A stretch of 64,000 nt of DNA, taken from Botrytis cinerea B05.10 (Eukaryota > Ascomycota > Leotiomycetes > Helotiales > Sclerotiniaceae). Shown here in pieces: positions 1 to 12,478 of the stretch (the stretch's first letter is position 1; each line of letters opens with the position of its first letter). The stretch lies in the NCBI RefSeq assembly GCF_000143535.2, contig NC_037315.1, positions 1 through 64,000 of the forward strand, in the 5' to 3' direction. The notes beneath the pieces are model-generated. The model was given only the letters and a program-made list of their open reading frames with translations, searched no databases and was not told where the DNA came from. Position numbers and translations under genes: made by a program.

Positions 1-94
1 TAACCCTAACCCTAACCCTAACCCTAACCCTAACCCTAACCCTAACCCTAACCCTAACCCTAACCCTAACCCTAACCCTAACCCTAACCCTAAC
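1..94. repeat. Telomere repeat, left chromosome end
   Basis: About 15.7 uninterrupted copies of CCCTAA, the C-rich strand read inward from a left chromosome end; the canonical TTAGGG telomere of most filamentous ascomycetes. The array stops at base 94 and coding-type sequence starts at once, with no subtelomeric spacer. Confidence 0.98.
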
Positions 95-1204
95 TCCATC
101 GCTGAAGAGAACCTGAAGAAACGACTGGATAAGATCGGGAAGTTCGACGTCAACAAACCTGATCACGCAATAATAAGCAAATGGAGGAGTTTTTTCAAGG
201 TCATGGGAACTCATGTCATTACAGGTTGTGCGTATGGTGCACGCTTTCAATTAGTGAGTGACCCGTCCCAAGCTACTAAATTCTTCTGTAGCTCGCCGGC
301 TAATCTCAAACACTTCCACAGAATGTGTGGTCTTCCAACACGAATTCAAGTGCAAAAGAGAAGTTCAATGTAAATGTCAGTGCAGAATATAACGGCTTGA
401 CAACAGGTGGTAAGTTCGACGGGAGCATCTCAACAACCGACGAATACAAGAATTTTCAGGCGACTGTCCAGAAGACATGCTCGTGTCAAGGTGGAGATCC
501 ACAGAAGGCTGTCACAGTCTCGGCTAGTCCCAATGATAAGGATGTCTACAAACACTTCAACGATTGGGTTCAAACGACTGATAAAATGCCTAATGTTATG
601 TCGATGCAGACTGCGGCTTTGTGGGATGTGTTGGCTGTTGCTATGGATGCAGAACTCGTGGACCTCGCACCTTCGGTGGAAGACGTGTTCAAATACATTA
701 TTGCACATCCGGCTCTACATCAGACCAAATGCCGCTTCGTCATCAACTCGGATTGGGGAGAAATGGGCCTCTTGACTCCATCAGCCTTCATTCGTCCAGA
801 CCCGGAGAACCCAGCCGGAAGTGAATTTCTCGTTACCACAACAAAGGTTTCGTGGGGACGGGAGCATTCTTTTCAATATGAACGGGACAAAACTGTCGAG
901 TAAGTTGTAAATCACAGACAAATACTTTTACTGTTACAGAAGACATGACTGATGGATTCCTCAGCTTCATTATTGAGAACGACGGATCTCCTATCGACAT
1001 CATGCTGTCACACGGTAGCAACGGCGATCAAGTCGGTAGTGGTAAATGCCAGGTCAGCTTCACCAATGTAAGTGTATTGCTCTTTCAGGGGACGACCGTA
1101 CACTAACACGTCCACAGAAAGCATACGAAAACGCAGGTATTAAAGGCAATAACTGGAATTCGCAATGGTTTTATGGATGTGACGTTAATCAATCCGAGTC
1201 GTAA
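95..1204 (+). pseudogene. 5'-truncated MACPF (perforin-like) domain gene fused to the telomere
   Basis: The open frame starts immediately after the telomere, so the N-terminus is missing. Exon parts I see: 95-253 (donor GTGAGT at 254, branch CTAAT, acceptor ending 321), 322-899 (donor GTAAGT at 900), about 942-1067 (donor GTAAGT at 1068, branch CTAAC, acceptor ending 1117) and 1118-1204 with a TAA stop. The first exon encodes FFKVMGTH followed by a glycine-rich stretch, which fits the GTH signature of membrane-attack-complex/perforin domains; that family forms membrane pores or has lost the activity. The apparent intron 900-939 does not join exons 2 and 3 in an open frame, so a frameshift or a missed splice is likely. 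Because of truncation and frame break I call it a non-functional remnant. Family assignment rests on one motif and is moderate. Confidence 0.55.
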
Positions 1205-2499
1205 TTGATTTATCTTCTCATACTCGGTTTCAGCCGCTCGTCGTGAACAGCTATGCCGGAGAGGCCCAGCTTTGGCGCAGTTGCCCAAGTGCTTCTACCA
1301 CGGTAAACTCACTTTATTTCATCACACTAATGTGACCAGCAACCTCCTCTGCTAGGCGGTCTAGCTCCTATCTAGTTATATATATATCTATATTAAGGAG
1401 TGCTTTGCTTATGTCTTCTTTGTATGCGCGGCTCATTAGTAGCCGCTTATGCTGTCCTTTCTATGTCAATGAACATTTAGTTTTCCCCTGCTACCGCCAA
1501 ACATTCATTCAATCCCGTACCTCTGATGAATCTTCAAATTTGTGACTTCTCCCAAAGCTATCATTATGGTTTACTCAGCGTAGAGTGCAAACAGACTAAG
1601 TATTTGCAAGTCTAAATGTTGGACGAACAGCAAAGGCCATTCACTCATTTTGAGTGCAATCTCCACCACTTCTAAGTGAATGGAATTTGTAATTAGTCTA
1701 CGGCATTGCGCTATTAAAGGTGCACTTAATAAGGGCCACGATGCCCACCTAGAATGAGAATCATCATGCATCATAAAGAACCATTTTAGTTTACCATAGA
1801 AGTGAACAAGGTGGTCAACACCTGATACATACCAACACTAAGTAGTTGAGCACATGCTGGCTCATATCACAACCTAACTGTAGGCCGCTGTAGCTGGGCC
1901 CAACTACTAGGGGCTGAGTGCGTTCTGCCCACGCACGATGAAAGGTGGAGTCGTCACCCCATCCTCTTCTCTCCACCTTACCACCCACATGCCTAGCGCC
2001 TCGTCTGGCTGCGGGCCACCCTCTTCGTCATAGCGATGAATAGTTGACTACATGGAGTCACCTCGTTCGTCCACGTTTTGCTAGGACCAGTGAATACAGG
2101 ATACCGGGAGTGACCAGGCATCCAAAGATGAGGCTTTGGATGATGGTTGACGAGAGGCACTCGATAGCATCATGGGAAGGCGGATGTGGCTGAACATTAT
2201 TCGCTCGCGCCGAATACCTCGAATAATCTGGTGACAATGAATCCTTAGGATGGCCGCTTACTGACTGGGGAAGCTGCGCAGTTGCTCCATATCTTCTGGC
2301 AAGCATTATCGGGCTCGCAATGAGGCGACCCATGCAGTTTGCATAGGCCAATAAACCCAAAAATAAAAATAAATTACCCGGGCAACTGCAAGAGAAATAG
2401 AGGCCGAAATGGAAAAAGGAAAAAAAAACATTCACCAACCCTCGATATAGTGTTAGGCTGAGGGGAATATATAAAATGATCTAGTTATCCTGAAATGGA
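1205..2499. other. Intergenic, no supportable gene
   Basis: Normal base composition, but every open frame is short and lacks spliceable neighbours or family motifs. A short TA-rich patch lies near 1377-1395. Probably decayed subtelomeric sequence. Confidence 0.6.
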
Positions 2500-2999
2500 C
2501 AGGATACCATAAGACTTGTTATTTACGATTATAGCAAACAGAGATCAGAAACGTCTCGGTCTATACCTATTGTTCCATATCCACCATATCCAAAGCATAC
2601 TGATATAGTCAAGATGACTCCACTAAGCAATATCATTGTCGTTTCTGCACTTACAGAGGACCTGAAATGTGGCCAGTATGCAATAGAGTGTACAGAACAA
2701 TGTGATGTCCTGGTGGAAAATGCTACCAAGACCAAGTTCTGGTTTGACTCGAAGGTATACCACCTCGGTTCTTTCTCTAGACATACATTACAAGCCCAGT
2801 GTCTAACTTATACCGACCGCAGTCGCTCTCCGACGAAGTAATTCGACGGATTAGCAGTGTCCGGCTCATCACTGAATCCCACGACCAAGGACATGTGGAT
2901 ACCCCTTATGGTGGTAATTGGACATGGTTTGAGCTCCGCATCCGCAGAGGCAGCACCAGTGGTAGTCAGGAAGGGGGGAAGAATCTTTATGAAGACTGA
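2500..2999 (+). pseudogene. Remnant of a fungal protein with a SHDQG...WTWFE motif
   Basis: Two overlapping open stretches look like one former gene: 2500-2754 in one frame (ATG at 2614) and about 2800-2996 in another, ending TGA. The second part reads ...RLITESHDQG, then GNWTWFE, which I recall from many ascomycete proteins of unknown function. A donor-like GTATAC lies at 2755 and an AG ends at 2799, but that splice does not keep the frame, so the locus is probably broken. I cannot assign a function. The AT-rich block begins just downstream at about 3010. Confidence 0.3.
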
Positions 3000-3009
3000 A
3001 TATAGGGTT

Positions 3010-4185
3010 AAGGTTAGGCTAATATTTCATGAAAACAAATTTACTTTTTTATATATCATTCGATGCGCCTTGATTCGATGGATTCAATGGTATTGTTTTT
3101 ACTATTGCAAGAATACTATGGAGCTAGCAAAATAGGAAAAAGCTAATAATGTATATAGAATTTAAGGTGATAGAAATCTTTTTTGTTTTCGAATATATTG
3201 AAATAGATTCACTATTACTTTTAAAAGCTCTTTCATCTTTCTTTATAATTGTTTTCTAATAAAATTATAAAAAGTTTTATAATAAAATTATAAAAAAAGA
3301 TATTACATTAATTTTTCAAATAAACAAAATATCCATTTATTAATTTCTAATTCTTGATATTGATTTCAGAATTTGTATATTTCAGAAGAACTCTCGTTAT
3401 AATCTCAAATTAATCTTTATTAATCTATTCTCCCTTTTTATTTGCAAATAGTATTTTCTTATATAAGATTAATTCTATTTAATAAAATATTAGTTCTATT
3501 TCTTATTTATTTGCTATAATACATTTAACAATATTTAATAAATTATTTAACTTTTTGTTTTCTAATTGCTTGATTCATTCTTGAATCTGTTTTTTTGTTA
3601 TATTTTGCTATAGCTTTATTTTAATATTCTATAAAATATTATTTGTCTCTTTTTTGTTTATAATAATATAATTTGTGATAACAATCTTTGTTTTGATTAG
3701 TATTGATTGATAAAATCTTTTGAATAATATAAATAAGGAATTAGAACTGAAATCGGAAATAAAAGCTAGCTGTTTCTATAAATATCCTTTGATAGTATTA
3801 TATAAAATGATTAAAAGTTTTAATAATCTTTAATTATAAAGGAATAAATGTGTAAGTTTAAATAAACATTTTCTTATTTTAATATAACCTTATATTAAAT
3901 ATTTTAATTATATAAATCAAACTATTTAGAAATTTTCAGATAAAAGAGTTTATTATTATAATTATGTATTAACATTTACAATCAAAAAATAATTAGAAAG
4001 TAGTTCTTTAATTAAGAAGTAATAATATATACTTTTTGAAATATTTAAAAAATATATTATAACTTTAGAAAATTCTAATAATGAGAATATTTTATTCAAT
4101 GATTTTGCTATTCTACTTCTCAATATATCATAAGATATTATTATTGATTTATTCACTACTTTTTTAATCAAGGTTTTTTTTGTTT
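3010..4185. other. AT-rich sequence, no gene
   Basis: Sharp switch to very AT-rich sequence at about 3010. No long open frames and no transposon motif that I can recognise; it leads into the minisatellite. Likely RIP-decayed repeat sequence. Confidence 0.6.
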
Positions 4186-4194
4186 TAATAAAAC

Positions 4195-4770
4195 TATTTA
4201 AAAAAAAAAGCTGGTTCCATTAAAAAAAAATCCAAAATCTGATAATTCAAAAAAGCTGATCCTATTAAAAAAGCAATCAAAAGCTAGTTCTATTAGAAGG
4301 AAATCAAAAGCTGATCCTATTAAAAGGAAACTAAAAGCTAATTCTATTAGGAAAGAACTAAAAGCTGATTTTATTAAAAGAGATCAAAAACTAGCTCTAT
4401 CAAAAGGATTCAAAAGCTAGCTTTATTAGAAAGAATCAAATACTAATCCTATCAGGGAAAACCAAAAGGTAGCTCTTTCAAAAGGAACTAAATATTAGTC
4501 CTATCGGGGAAAATCAAAAAAATAGCTCTATTAAAGAGAGGGAATCAAAATCTAATAATTCAAAAAAGCTGATCCTATTAAAGGGAATTAGAAGCTAGCT
4601 TTATCAAAAGAAATCAAATATTTGTCCTATCAAGGAAAACCAAAAGATAGCTTTATCGAAAAAAGAAAACTAAAATCTAATAATTTAAAAAAGCTGATTC
4701 TATTAAAGAAATCCAAAAGATAATCCTATTAAAAGTAATCAAAAGTTGACTTCACCGAAAGGAATCAAAA
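4195..4770. repeat. Degenerate ~27-bp minisatellite
   Basis: About 19-20 head-to-tail units of 26-31 bases built on AATCAAAAGCT followed by RRYYCTATTAAAAGGA-like sequence. Units alternate between GAT/GCT-type cores, and a longer variant containing CTRATAATT(C/T)AAAAAAGCTG recurs near 4238, 4549 and 4674, showing higher-order duplication. Unit length is not a multiple of three throughout and stops occur in every frame, so it is not a coding repeat. Confidence 0.85.
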
Positions 4771-5008
4771 TCCATCTCAAATATATACTAAAGATTTTTA
4801 TTCATTTTCCTATTTTATATAAAATATTATTATTAAAAACTTATTAAAAACGGCAAATTACTTTCATGCCCCTCAAATGTCATTTAATTACTTTCATACC
4901 TTAAAATTTGAAAAAAATTACTTTCATGCCTTTTAGATTCTATAATAGAATTTATTATAGAATCTGGTCTAAAATTATAGAATCTATTATAGAATCTAGT
5001 TTAAAATC

Positions 5009-5490
5009 TATTGTTTATAATATTGTTTTTATAAATAAAAATAATAATATAATATAATATTTATATCTTCTAATTTATATATATATTCAAATAAGAATCA
5101 AATAATTTTCATTATAAATTTGAATTATAATTTAATAATAAAATATTGAAAGATATATAAATCGATTAAATAAAATTGATAAAATAATAATTAATTATTT
5201 AATTGTTATTTCAAAAAAATGAAAGGAAGATTAAATTTTTTATTTAAAAAATGATTGGATTAGAAAAAGGAATTTAAATAAAAAAAGTTGATTTTAAATA
5301 AATAAATATAAAAAAGGATCTAATCTCTCAAATTATAAAATAAGAAAATTAATCTTATATAATTTTTTAATCAAAATTATATATTATATTGTTTATATAG
5401 TTTATTAATTATTCACTCGAATATACTTTCATTTTATATATATATATTATATATATATAATCATCCATCATATATTTTCGATTTATAATA
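5009..5490 (+). repeat. 5' LTR of RIP-mutated copia element
   Basis: 482 bases, matching the split 3' LTR copy in length and sequence apart from transitions. The sequence after it (from 5491, GATTATAAATTTGATAACTT) would be the degraded primer-binding region; a less mutated relative at 46055 reads GATTATAAACCCGGTAATTT. Confidence 0.85.
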
Positions 5491-8400
5491 GATTATAAAT
5501 TTGATAACTTATATATATAATTAAAAAGTAAATTATTTTAATATATAATATAATATATATCGAAAAAGCAACGAAAAAGCTTTCAAAAAAATATTGAAAA
5601 AACTTTCGAAAATCTAAAAGAAAATCGATTTTCGAATTCGAAATTAAATATATTTAAAACATATTTAAAATCAAATTGAAATTCGATTAGAATTTAATAT
5701 CTCATATATTATATATAAAAGAATATATATTAATATAAATCAATATCGATTTTATACCTCTTTTCGAATTTATATAATTTTTATATATATATATTATATA
5801 TACTTTTATTACATTACAAAATAATATTATTAAATAAAATATATTACCAAAAAGCATTCCTTTATATATATATATATTTACAATTCTTATATATATTATC
5901 AATTTTCATATATATTATCAACTTTTATATATATATATATATATATTATTGAAATATATATCAATATATATATTTATAAGTCTTTTATATATATATATTA
6001 TATAGAAATATTATAAAATTATTCCAATTAATTGATTGAAGAATATATAGATATAAATAATAATAAATAATATAATATAATTCAATATAATAATAAGAAA
6101 GTCTATTATATTAACAACTTATATTATTATATTACTTTCAATATAAGAATCAAATATTATTTAATAGTTTATTAAAATAAAAATAAAAATATGATAAATC
6201 AATTAAATATAGAAGATTCTATTTTCAATATATCTATATATTATATTTATAATATAAAAAATATAAAAAGAAATTCTAATTTAATTGTTAAAAAGTTTTG
6301 ATTATTAGAATATATATTAAATATATATATAATTAAAATATCAAATTCGAATATAAATTTTATTAAATTAAAGAATTATAATTTAGATTTTATATTGAAT
6401 ATATTAAAAAAAGAAAGAATACAATTAGAATAATTCAATATTCTTATTATATTAAAAATCGAATAAGAAAAACAATATAATAGAATATTATATACATTAA
6501 ACTTTTATTTTTATAAAAATATTAGCTTTTTAACCTTTCTATATATAAATCTATATTCTTAAAATTAAATCTAATTAAATAAATAAAATTAGATCCTTAA
6601 AAACTATACAAATATATATATATTATTTATAATAAATAATATAGCAATTATTTTATATAAAAATATTTTAATTTAAATAGATTTTATTATATATATATAA
6701 TAAGATTTAAATTAAAAAATAATAATTAAATCTAATACAAAATTCATATTAATATATAAAATATATAATATAACTTTACAAAGTTTTTGTAAAGTTAAAA
6801 ATATTTTTGAATAAGATTCTAATTTATATAATATTTATTATATTATATTATATTTAAAGAATTATTAAATATAAGTTATACAATCAAATATATAGATTAA
6901 ATTCTAAATAATCAATTTAATTATATAAAATAATATAATAATATTATACTTTATATAAACAATTCAAATAATAGTTTTAATAAATAATATTATTTTAAAT
7001 TTAATAATATATTTATATTTAAAAAGCTTTATTTAAAATATAATAAAAAATTAAAAGAATTTAAAAAAAATCTAAAAAAGCTTTTACTATATTAAAATCT
7101 ATAATAATAATAGAATTAAATGAAAGATTTAAAGAAAAATCTAAGTCAAAAAAGCTTTAGAATATTATAAATAAAATATATAATGAAATCTTATTAGATC
7201 TAATAGATCGATATTTTAATAAATTAATAAAATCAAATTATAATGATTTTAATAATATAAATGAATATATAAATAATATATTATTATTATATATTTATTT
7301 AAAAGATTTAAAATTCAAATTACAAAAGACTTATATAATTTAAATAATATTTAATAATTTAAATAATTCTTTTAATTCATTTAAATTTAGAAACACAAAA
7401 GAAATTTCAAAAAATTTAATTAATAATAATAATATTGATTTAAATAAATTAATATTTGAATTAATATTTAAAGAATTTAAAATAAAAGGTTTTATAGAGT
7501 TTAATAAAGTTATTAAATCTTAAAATATTATTTAAAATTATATATATTATAATAAAAAGGATTATTTAGAAAACAAATGTTTTAAAAAGTATTTTGAATT
7601 TTATAATAAATATTATAAAAGATTTAAAAACTTTAATAAAATAATAATAATAATAAAAATAAATTTTATAAAATTATAAAAGAATTAAATAATTTTAAAA
7701 AGTTTAATAAATCTTATAATAAATATAAAAATAATAAAAAAATTAATCAAAATAATAATAATAAAATGAAAAAAGATTTTAACATTATATTTAACTCTAA
7801 ATATAAAAATATTATTATAATTTTATTAACAAATTATATTATTAAATTTAAAAATTATAAAATATTATTACCCAAATAAAAAATAACTTATAAATTATAA
7901 AACATATAAAATCCCAAAATATACTAATATAATAAATAAAAAATCTATATTAATATTAAAATATAAAAATATTCCAATTATTATAAATAATAAAAAATTA
8001 TTCATTCAAATGATTAAATATATACCCTTATTAAAATTAATTCTAATTAATATTAAATAAACAACTAAAAAAAAATAAACTAATAATATACTATTTTCTA
8101 ATAATATTTATAATTTTTCAAATAAATTATTAAATATTAAAATTGAAATTAAATAAATTAATAATACTTTCTATTTAAAATATAATATAAATTATAAATT
8201 AATAAATCAATTAAATAATAATATGAATATAAATATTATTAATAAAAATATAAATTCTAAAATAAATTTAAAAAATAAATTTAAAAAGAAATTTGAAAGT
8301 TCTAAAATAAATTCAAATATAAAATTTAAAAAAAAATTAAAAAATATAAATCTTAATAATTTAAACCTCTAACATAAAAATTTAAATTATATAAATAAAA

Positions 8401-11400
8401 ATTATATTATAAAAATATTAAATCTAAAAAAATTTAATATTAATCTAAATTATTATAAAACCTACATATATACTAAAATAACTCAAAATATTAATAAAAC
8501 TCTTTCTAATATTAAATTAAATTAATTCAAAAAAATTAATATTAATATTTATAAACAATTTAAAATATCAAAATTAAAAAAGGAAAAATATTTTATTATT
8601 TTTATAAAATAAATTATAAAAAATATATAAATATATTCTATTAAATATAAATCTAATACTTTTATTATATTAAAGGATTTTTATAATTTAATAAAAATAT
8701 TAAAATTATAAAACTCAATAATACTAAAAAATTTAATTCAAATTAATAGAATTTATTTATTAAATCAAAAAATATTATATTAGAATTTATAAATCCTTAT
8801 TATTATTTTCAAAATAAAATAATCGAAAAATTAAATAGATATTTAATAAAAAGATTATTAATATTCATAAAAAATAAGAATATATTTATATTCTTATAAT
8901 CTAATATATTAAAAAATATAGTTTATATTAAAAACAAATATTATAATAGAATTATCAAAAGCTTTTTTTTTAAATTAATATTAAATAAAGAATCTAATTT
9001 AAAAGAAATTAAAATTCTTAAATCTTTAATATATATATTAAAATATAAAAAAAAAGAATAAATAAATTTGATTATAAATCAAAAAAAGGAATCTTAATAG
9101 AATTTGAATTATTTAAAAATCTATTATTTTATATTCCAAATAAAAATAAAAATATAAATTCTAATAATTATATTATTAAAAAAAAAATTTTATATTATAA
9201 TAAAAATATAAATAATGATAATAATTTTATTATAAATAATTTATTAAAAAGATTAAATATAAAAATCCTTGAAAATAAAAATCAAAAAAAAGAAATAGAT
9301 ATATATAATAATATTTATAATAATTTAAAAAATAATAATAAAAGATTAATAATAAAAATCCTATATAATTTTAATTTATCTATTTTAATAAAATAATTTA
9401 AATATATTAAAGAAATAGAATTATTATTAAATATATATAATTTTGCTTATATATTATATATTAAATTAAAAAATTAAAATTATAAAATTAAATTAAATAA
9501 TATTGATAACAATTAATATAAAAATAAAATATTATTATACTTTAATATAAAAATTAAAAAAAAAAATAATAATAAAAAGATCTTATAATAAAAATCTAAT
9601 TATTTTTAAATTATATTCAAAAATTATAAATTCAAATTAAAAAGAAAATTAAAAAAAAAGTTATAAATTATAAAATAAAAATCTTAAAAAAGAATAATAT
9701 CTAAAATATTATTAAAAAGAATAATAATATTAAAAAACTAAATATTTTAAAAACAAAATGAATTCATAAAATCAAATATTTATTTGAAAATAACATTGAA
9801 TTTAAAGCTAAATATATAATTAAAGAATTTAAACAATTATATAATTTAAATTATTTAAATATATTTATTAATATAATAAAACAAATAACTTAGAAATTAA
9901 TATTTATTTTAATAATAAATAAAAAATAATATATATATAAAATAAATATAATATTAACTTTTATTTAAAAAAATATTAATAAAAATATATATATTAAATC
10001 TTTTGAAATATATTATAATAATAATATAATATTAAAACTAAATAAAGCTTTATATAAATTAAAACAATCTACTAAAATCTAATATACTATATTAAAAAGA
10101 ATATTAAATAAATTAAATTTTATTAATATAAAATCAAATGAATATATATTTATAAATAAATATTTAAAATTAATATTAAATATATTTATTAATAATATTA
10201 CTATTATAAACTTTAACAAAATTTTAATAAAAGATTTTATAAAAAATCTAAAAAGATATTTAGATTTAAAAGATTATTTAAATATTCAAATAAATTTAAA
10301 TAAAAAATTTATAAAACTTTTTCAAAAAGAATATATTGAAAAATGTTTTATAAATTTAAATTTAAAAAAATATACTTTTATAATTATTCCTATAATTATT
10401 AAAAATAATTTAAAAATAAATTCTAATAAAGTAAATTCAAATAATATTAAATTAATTTAAAAAGTAATAAGAAAATTATTATATTTAATATTAAAAACTA
10501 AATAAGATATTATATTTTCGATTTTAAAATTAGTAAAATATACATTTAATCCTAATAAAGAATATTTAATAATAATAAAAAAACTTTTTAGATATTTAAA
10601 AGATATTAAAAACTTTAAAACAATTTATAAAAAAGATTATAATAATTTTGATTATACTAATAATAAGAGTTCTATAAAATCCACTAATAAATATATATTT
10701 ATATATAGAAATAATTCAATTAATTAAAGAATTAAATTATAATTAATAATAACTCAAAATATAATCGAATCTAAATTAATTGTTATAAATTTAGTTACTA
10801 AAAAAGTTATATATTTAAAAAAAAATATTAATTGAATTAAATTAATATAATTAAGAGAAATTTCTAATATGAATAAGCAATACAACAGCAAAAGTTATAT
10901 TTGAAAATATTATATATTATAATAAAAATAAATATATAGATACAAAATATTATTATATAAGAGATTTTATAAATAAAGGATTTTTAGATCTAAATTAGAT
11001 TTCAATTAATAATCAAATAATTAATGGATTAACTAAACCATTAAATAAAATTAAATTATTTAAATTTATTAATATAATTAAAAATTATAATAACTATTAA
11101 ATATTATAAAAATAAAAATTAATATTCTTTTTATTTATTTAAAAAGGTTTTTTAATAAGGCTAATACTAGAATATATAAATTAGTACTCTTTTTATCCTT
11201 TTAAAAAGGTTTTTAATAAGACTAATAATATTCTAAAAATTAATATATATAATACAAAAATATAACTTTACAAAAACTTCACGAAATTATATAAAATTAT
11301 ATAATATTATTTTATTTATTATTTTATTATTATTTTATTATTATTTTATTATTATTTTATATATTTAATTAATTAAAAAGATAATATATATTAAAAGGGA

Positions 11401-11401
11401 C

Positions 11402-11803
11402 TATTATTTATAATATTGTTTTTATAAATAAAAATAATAATATAATATAATATTGATATCTTTTAATTTATATATATATTTGAATAAGAATAAAGTAATT
11501 TTCATTATAAATTCGAATTATAATTTAATAATAAAATATTGAAAAATAAATAAATCGATTAGATAAGATTGATAAGATAATAATTAATTATTTAATTGTT
11601 ATTTCGAAAAAATAAAAGGAAGATTAGATTCTTTATTTAAAGAATGGCTGGATTAGAAAAATGAATTTAAATAAAGAAAGCTGATTCTAAGTGAATAAGT
11701 ATAAAAAGGGATCTAATTCTTCAAATTGTAAAATAAGAAAGTTAATCTTATATAATTTTTTAATTAAAATTATGTGTCATACTGTTTATATAATCTATTA
11801 GTT
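11402..11803 (+). repeat. 3' LTR of copia element, first part
   Basis: First 402 bases of the 3' LTR, preceded by a purine-rich AAAAGGGAC tract that fits a polypurine tract. It continues at 18416 after the Ty3 insertion; 402 + 80 = 482 bases, equal to the 5' LTR. Confidence 0.85.
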
Positions 11804-12379
11804 TGTTACGGGAGCTGCCTCTAGGGTCACGTGGAAGTGTCTAGAGATCTCTCGAGGTGGTTTAGACTAGACTTCAAGTAGGAATTCGATAAGGTTGTAA
11901 CTGGTTGCAATTCTCGTAACTATAGTAATGAAACTAATGATTGTTGTCTTGAGCACGAAGCTCTACATTATAATGAAACCCCTTCCCTTATATAGATCTT
12001 CGTCTCACTTGGACAGCTGGGACAGCCGGTCGCTCCTGGAGCGCTGTCGTTCCTGAGCTGTCCATCACGGGACACTAATCCCGTGACTCTTGGTGTCCTA
12101 GCTTATTCTTTTGTCCTGGGGCCAACCCCCTGGGATCTTACTAATATAACTTCGCGAAAAGTTTGCAAAGTTATGCTCGGTGTTTCCTAGGACCTATTGT
12201 CCTAGGAACTGTATCCTAAGATTCTAGGATATCCTATGACTAATACTATATACATGCCTGAGGCTTTCCTTGGGTGCCTAGTGTCCCCCGGTATACTGTA
12301 GCTGAATCACTGAGGCCTATAATACCATTATAGCCTATACGTTGGTGATTCTACAGCCTGTTACTAATCCGTCGTAACA
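11804..12379 (-). repeat. 3' LTR of Ty3 chromovirus
   Basis: 576 bases, no difference seen from the copy at 17835-18410. It borders the polypurine tract at 12380-12392 on one side and the TAGTT duplication on the other. The antisense ORF at 12479 starts 100 bases from this LTR, so a promoter for it may lie in or next to the LTR. Confidence 0.97.
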
Positions 12380-12392
12380 CTATCCCCTTCTT
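12380..12392 (-). promoter_or_regulatory. Polypurine tract of Ty3 element
   Basis: On the minus strand the bases just before the 3' LTR read AGAAGGGGATAG, a purine run in the expected place for priming plus-strand DNA synthesis. Confidence 0.7.
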
Positions 12393-12478
12393 AGCCTAGC
12401 GCTTGTCCCAAGCGTTTATATTAGTACGTCTTCCCTTTTGTATACTTAATGATTGTGGTGTTTCTTCTTTTCTTCATT

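Noticed and set aside
2058..2438. 126-codon minus-strand open frame
   Set aside because: No family motif, ordinary base order, no splice partners and a non-coding look on both sides.
4195..4770. Minisatellite as a CRISPR array
   Set aside because: Units are contiguous and degenerate without unique spacers, in a eukaryotic genome.
3010..11400. AT-rich block as a centromere or inserted mitochondrial DNA
   Set aside because: Copia relics, LTRs and target duplications explain most of it, and no mitochondrial gene order is visible; its position beside a telomere also argues against a centromere.
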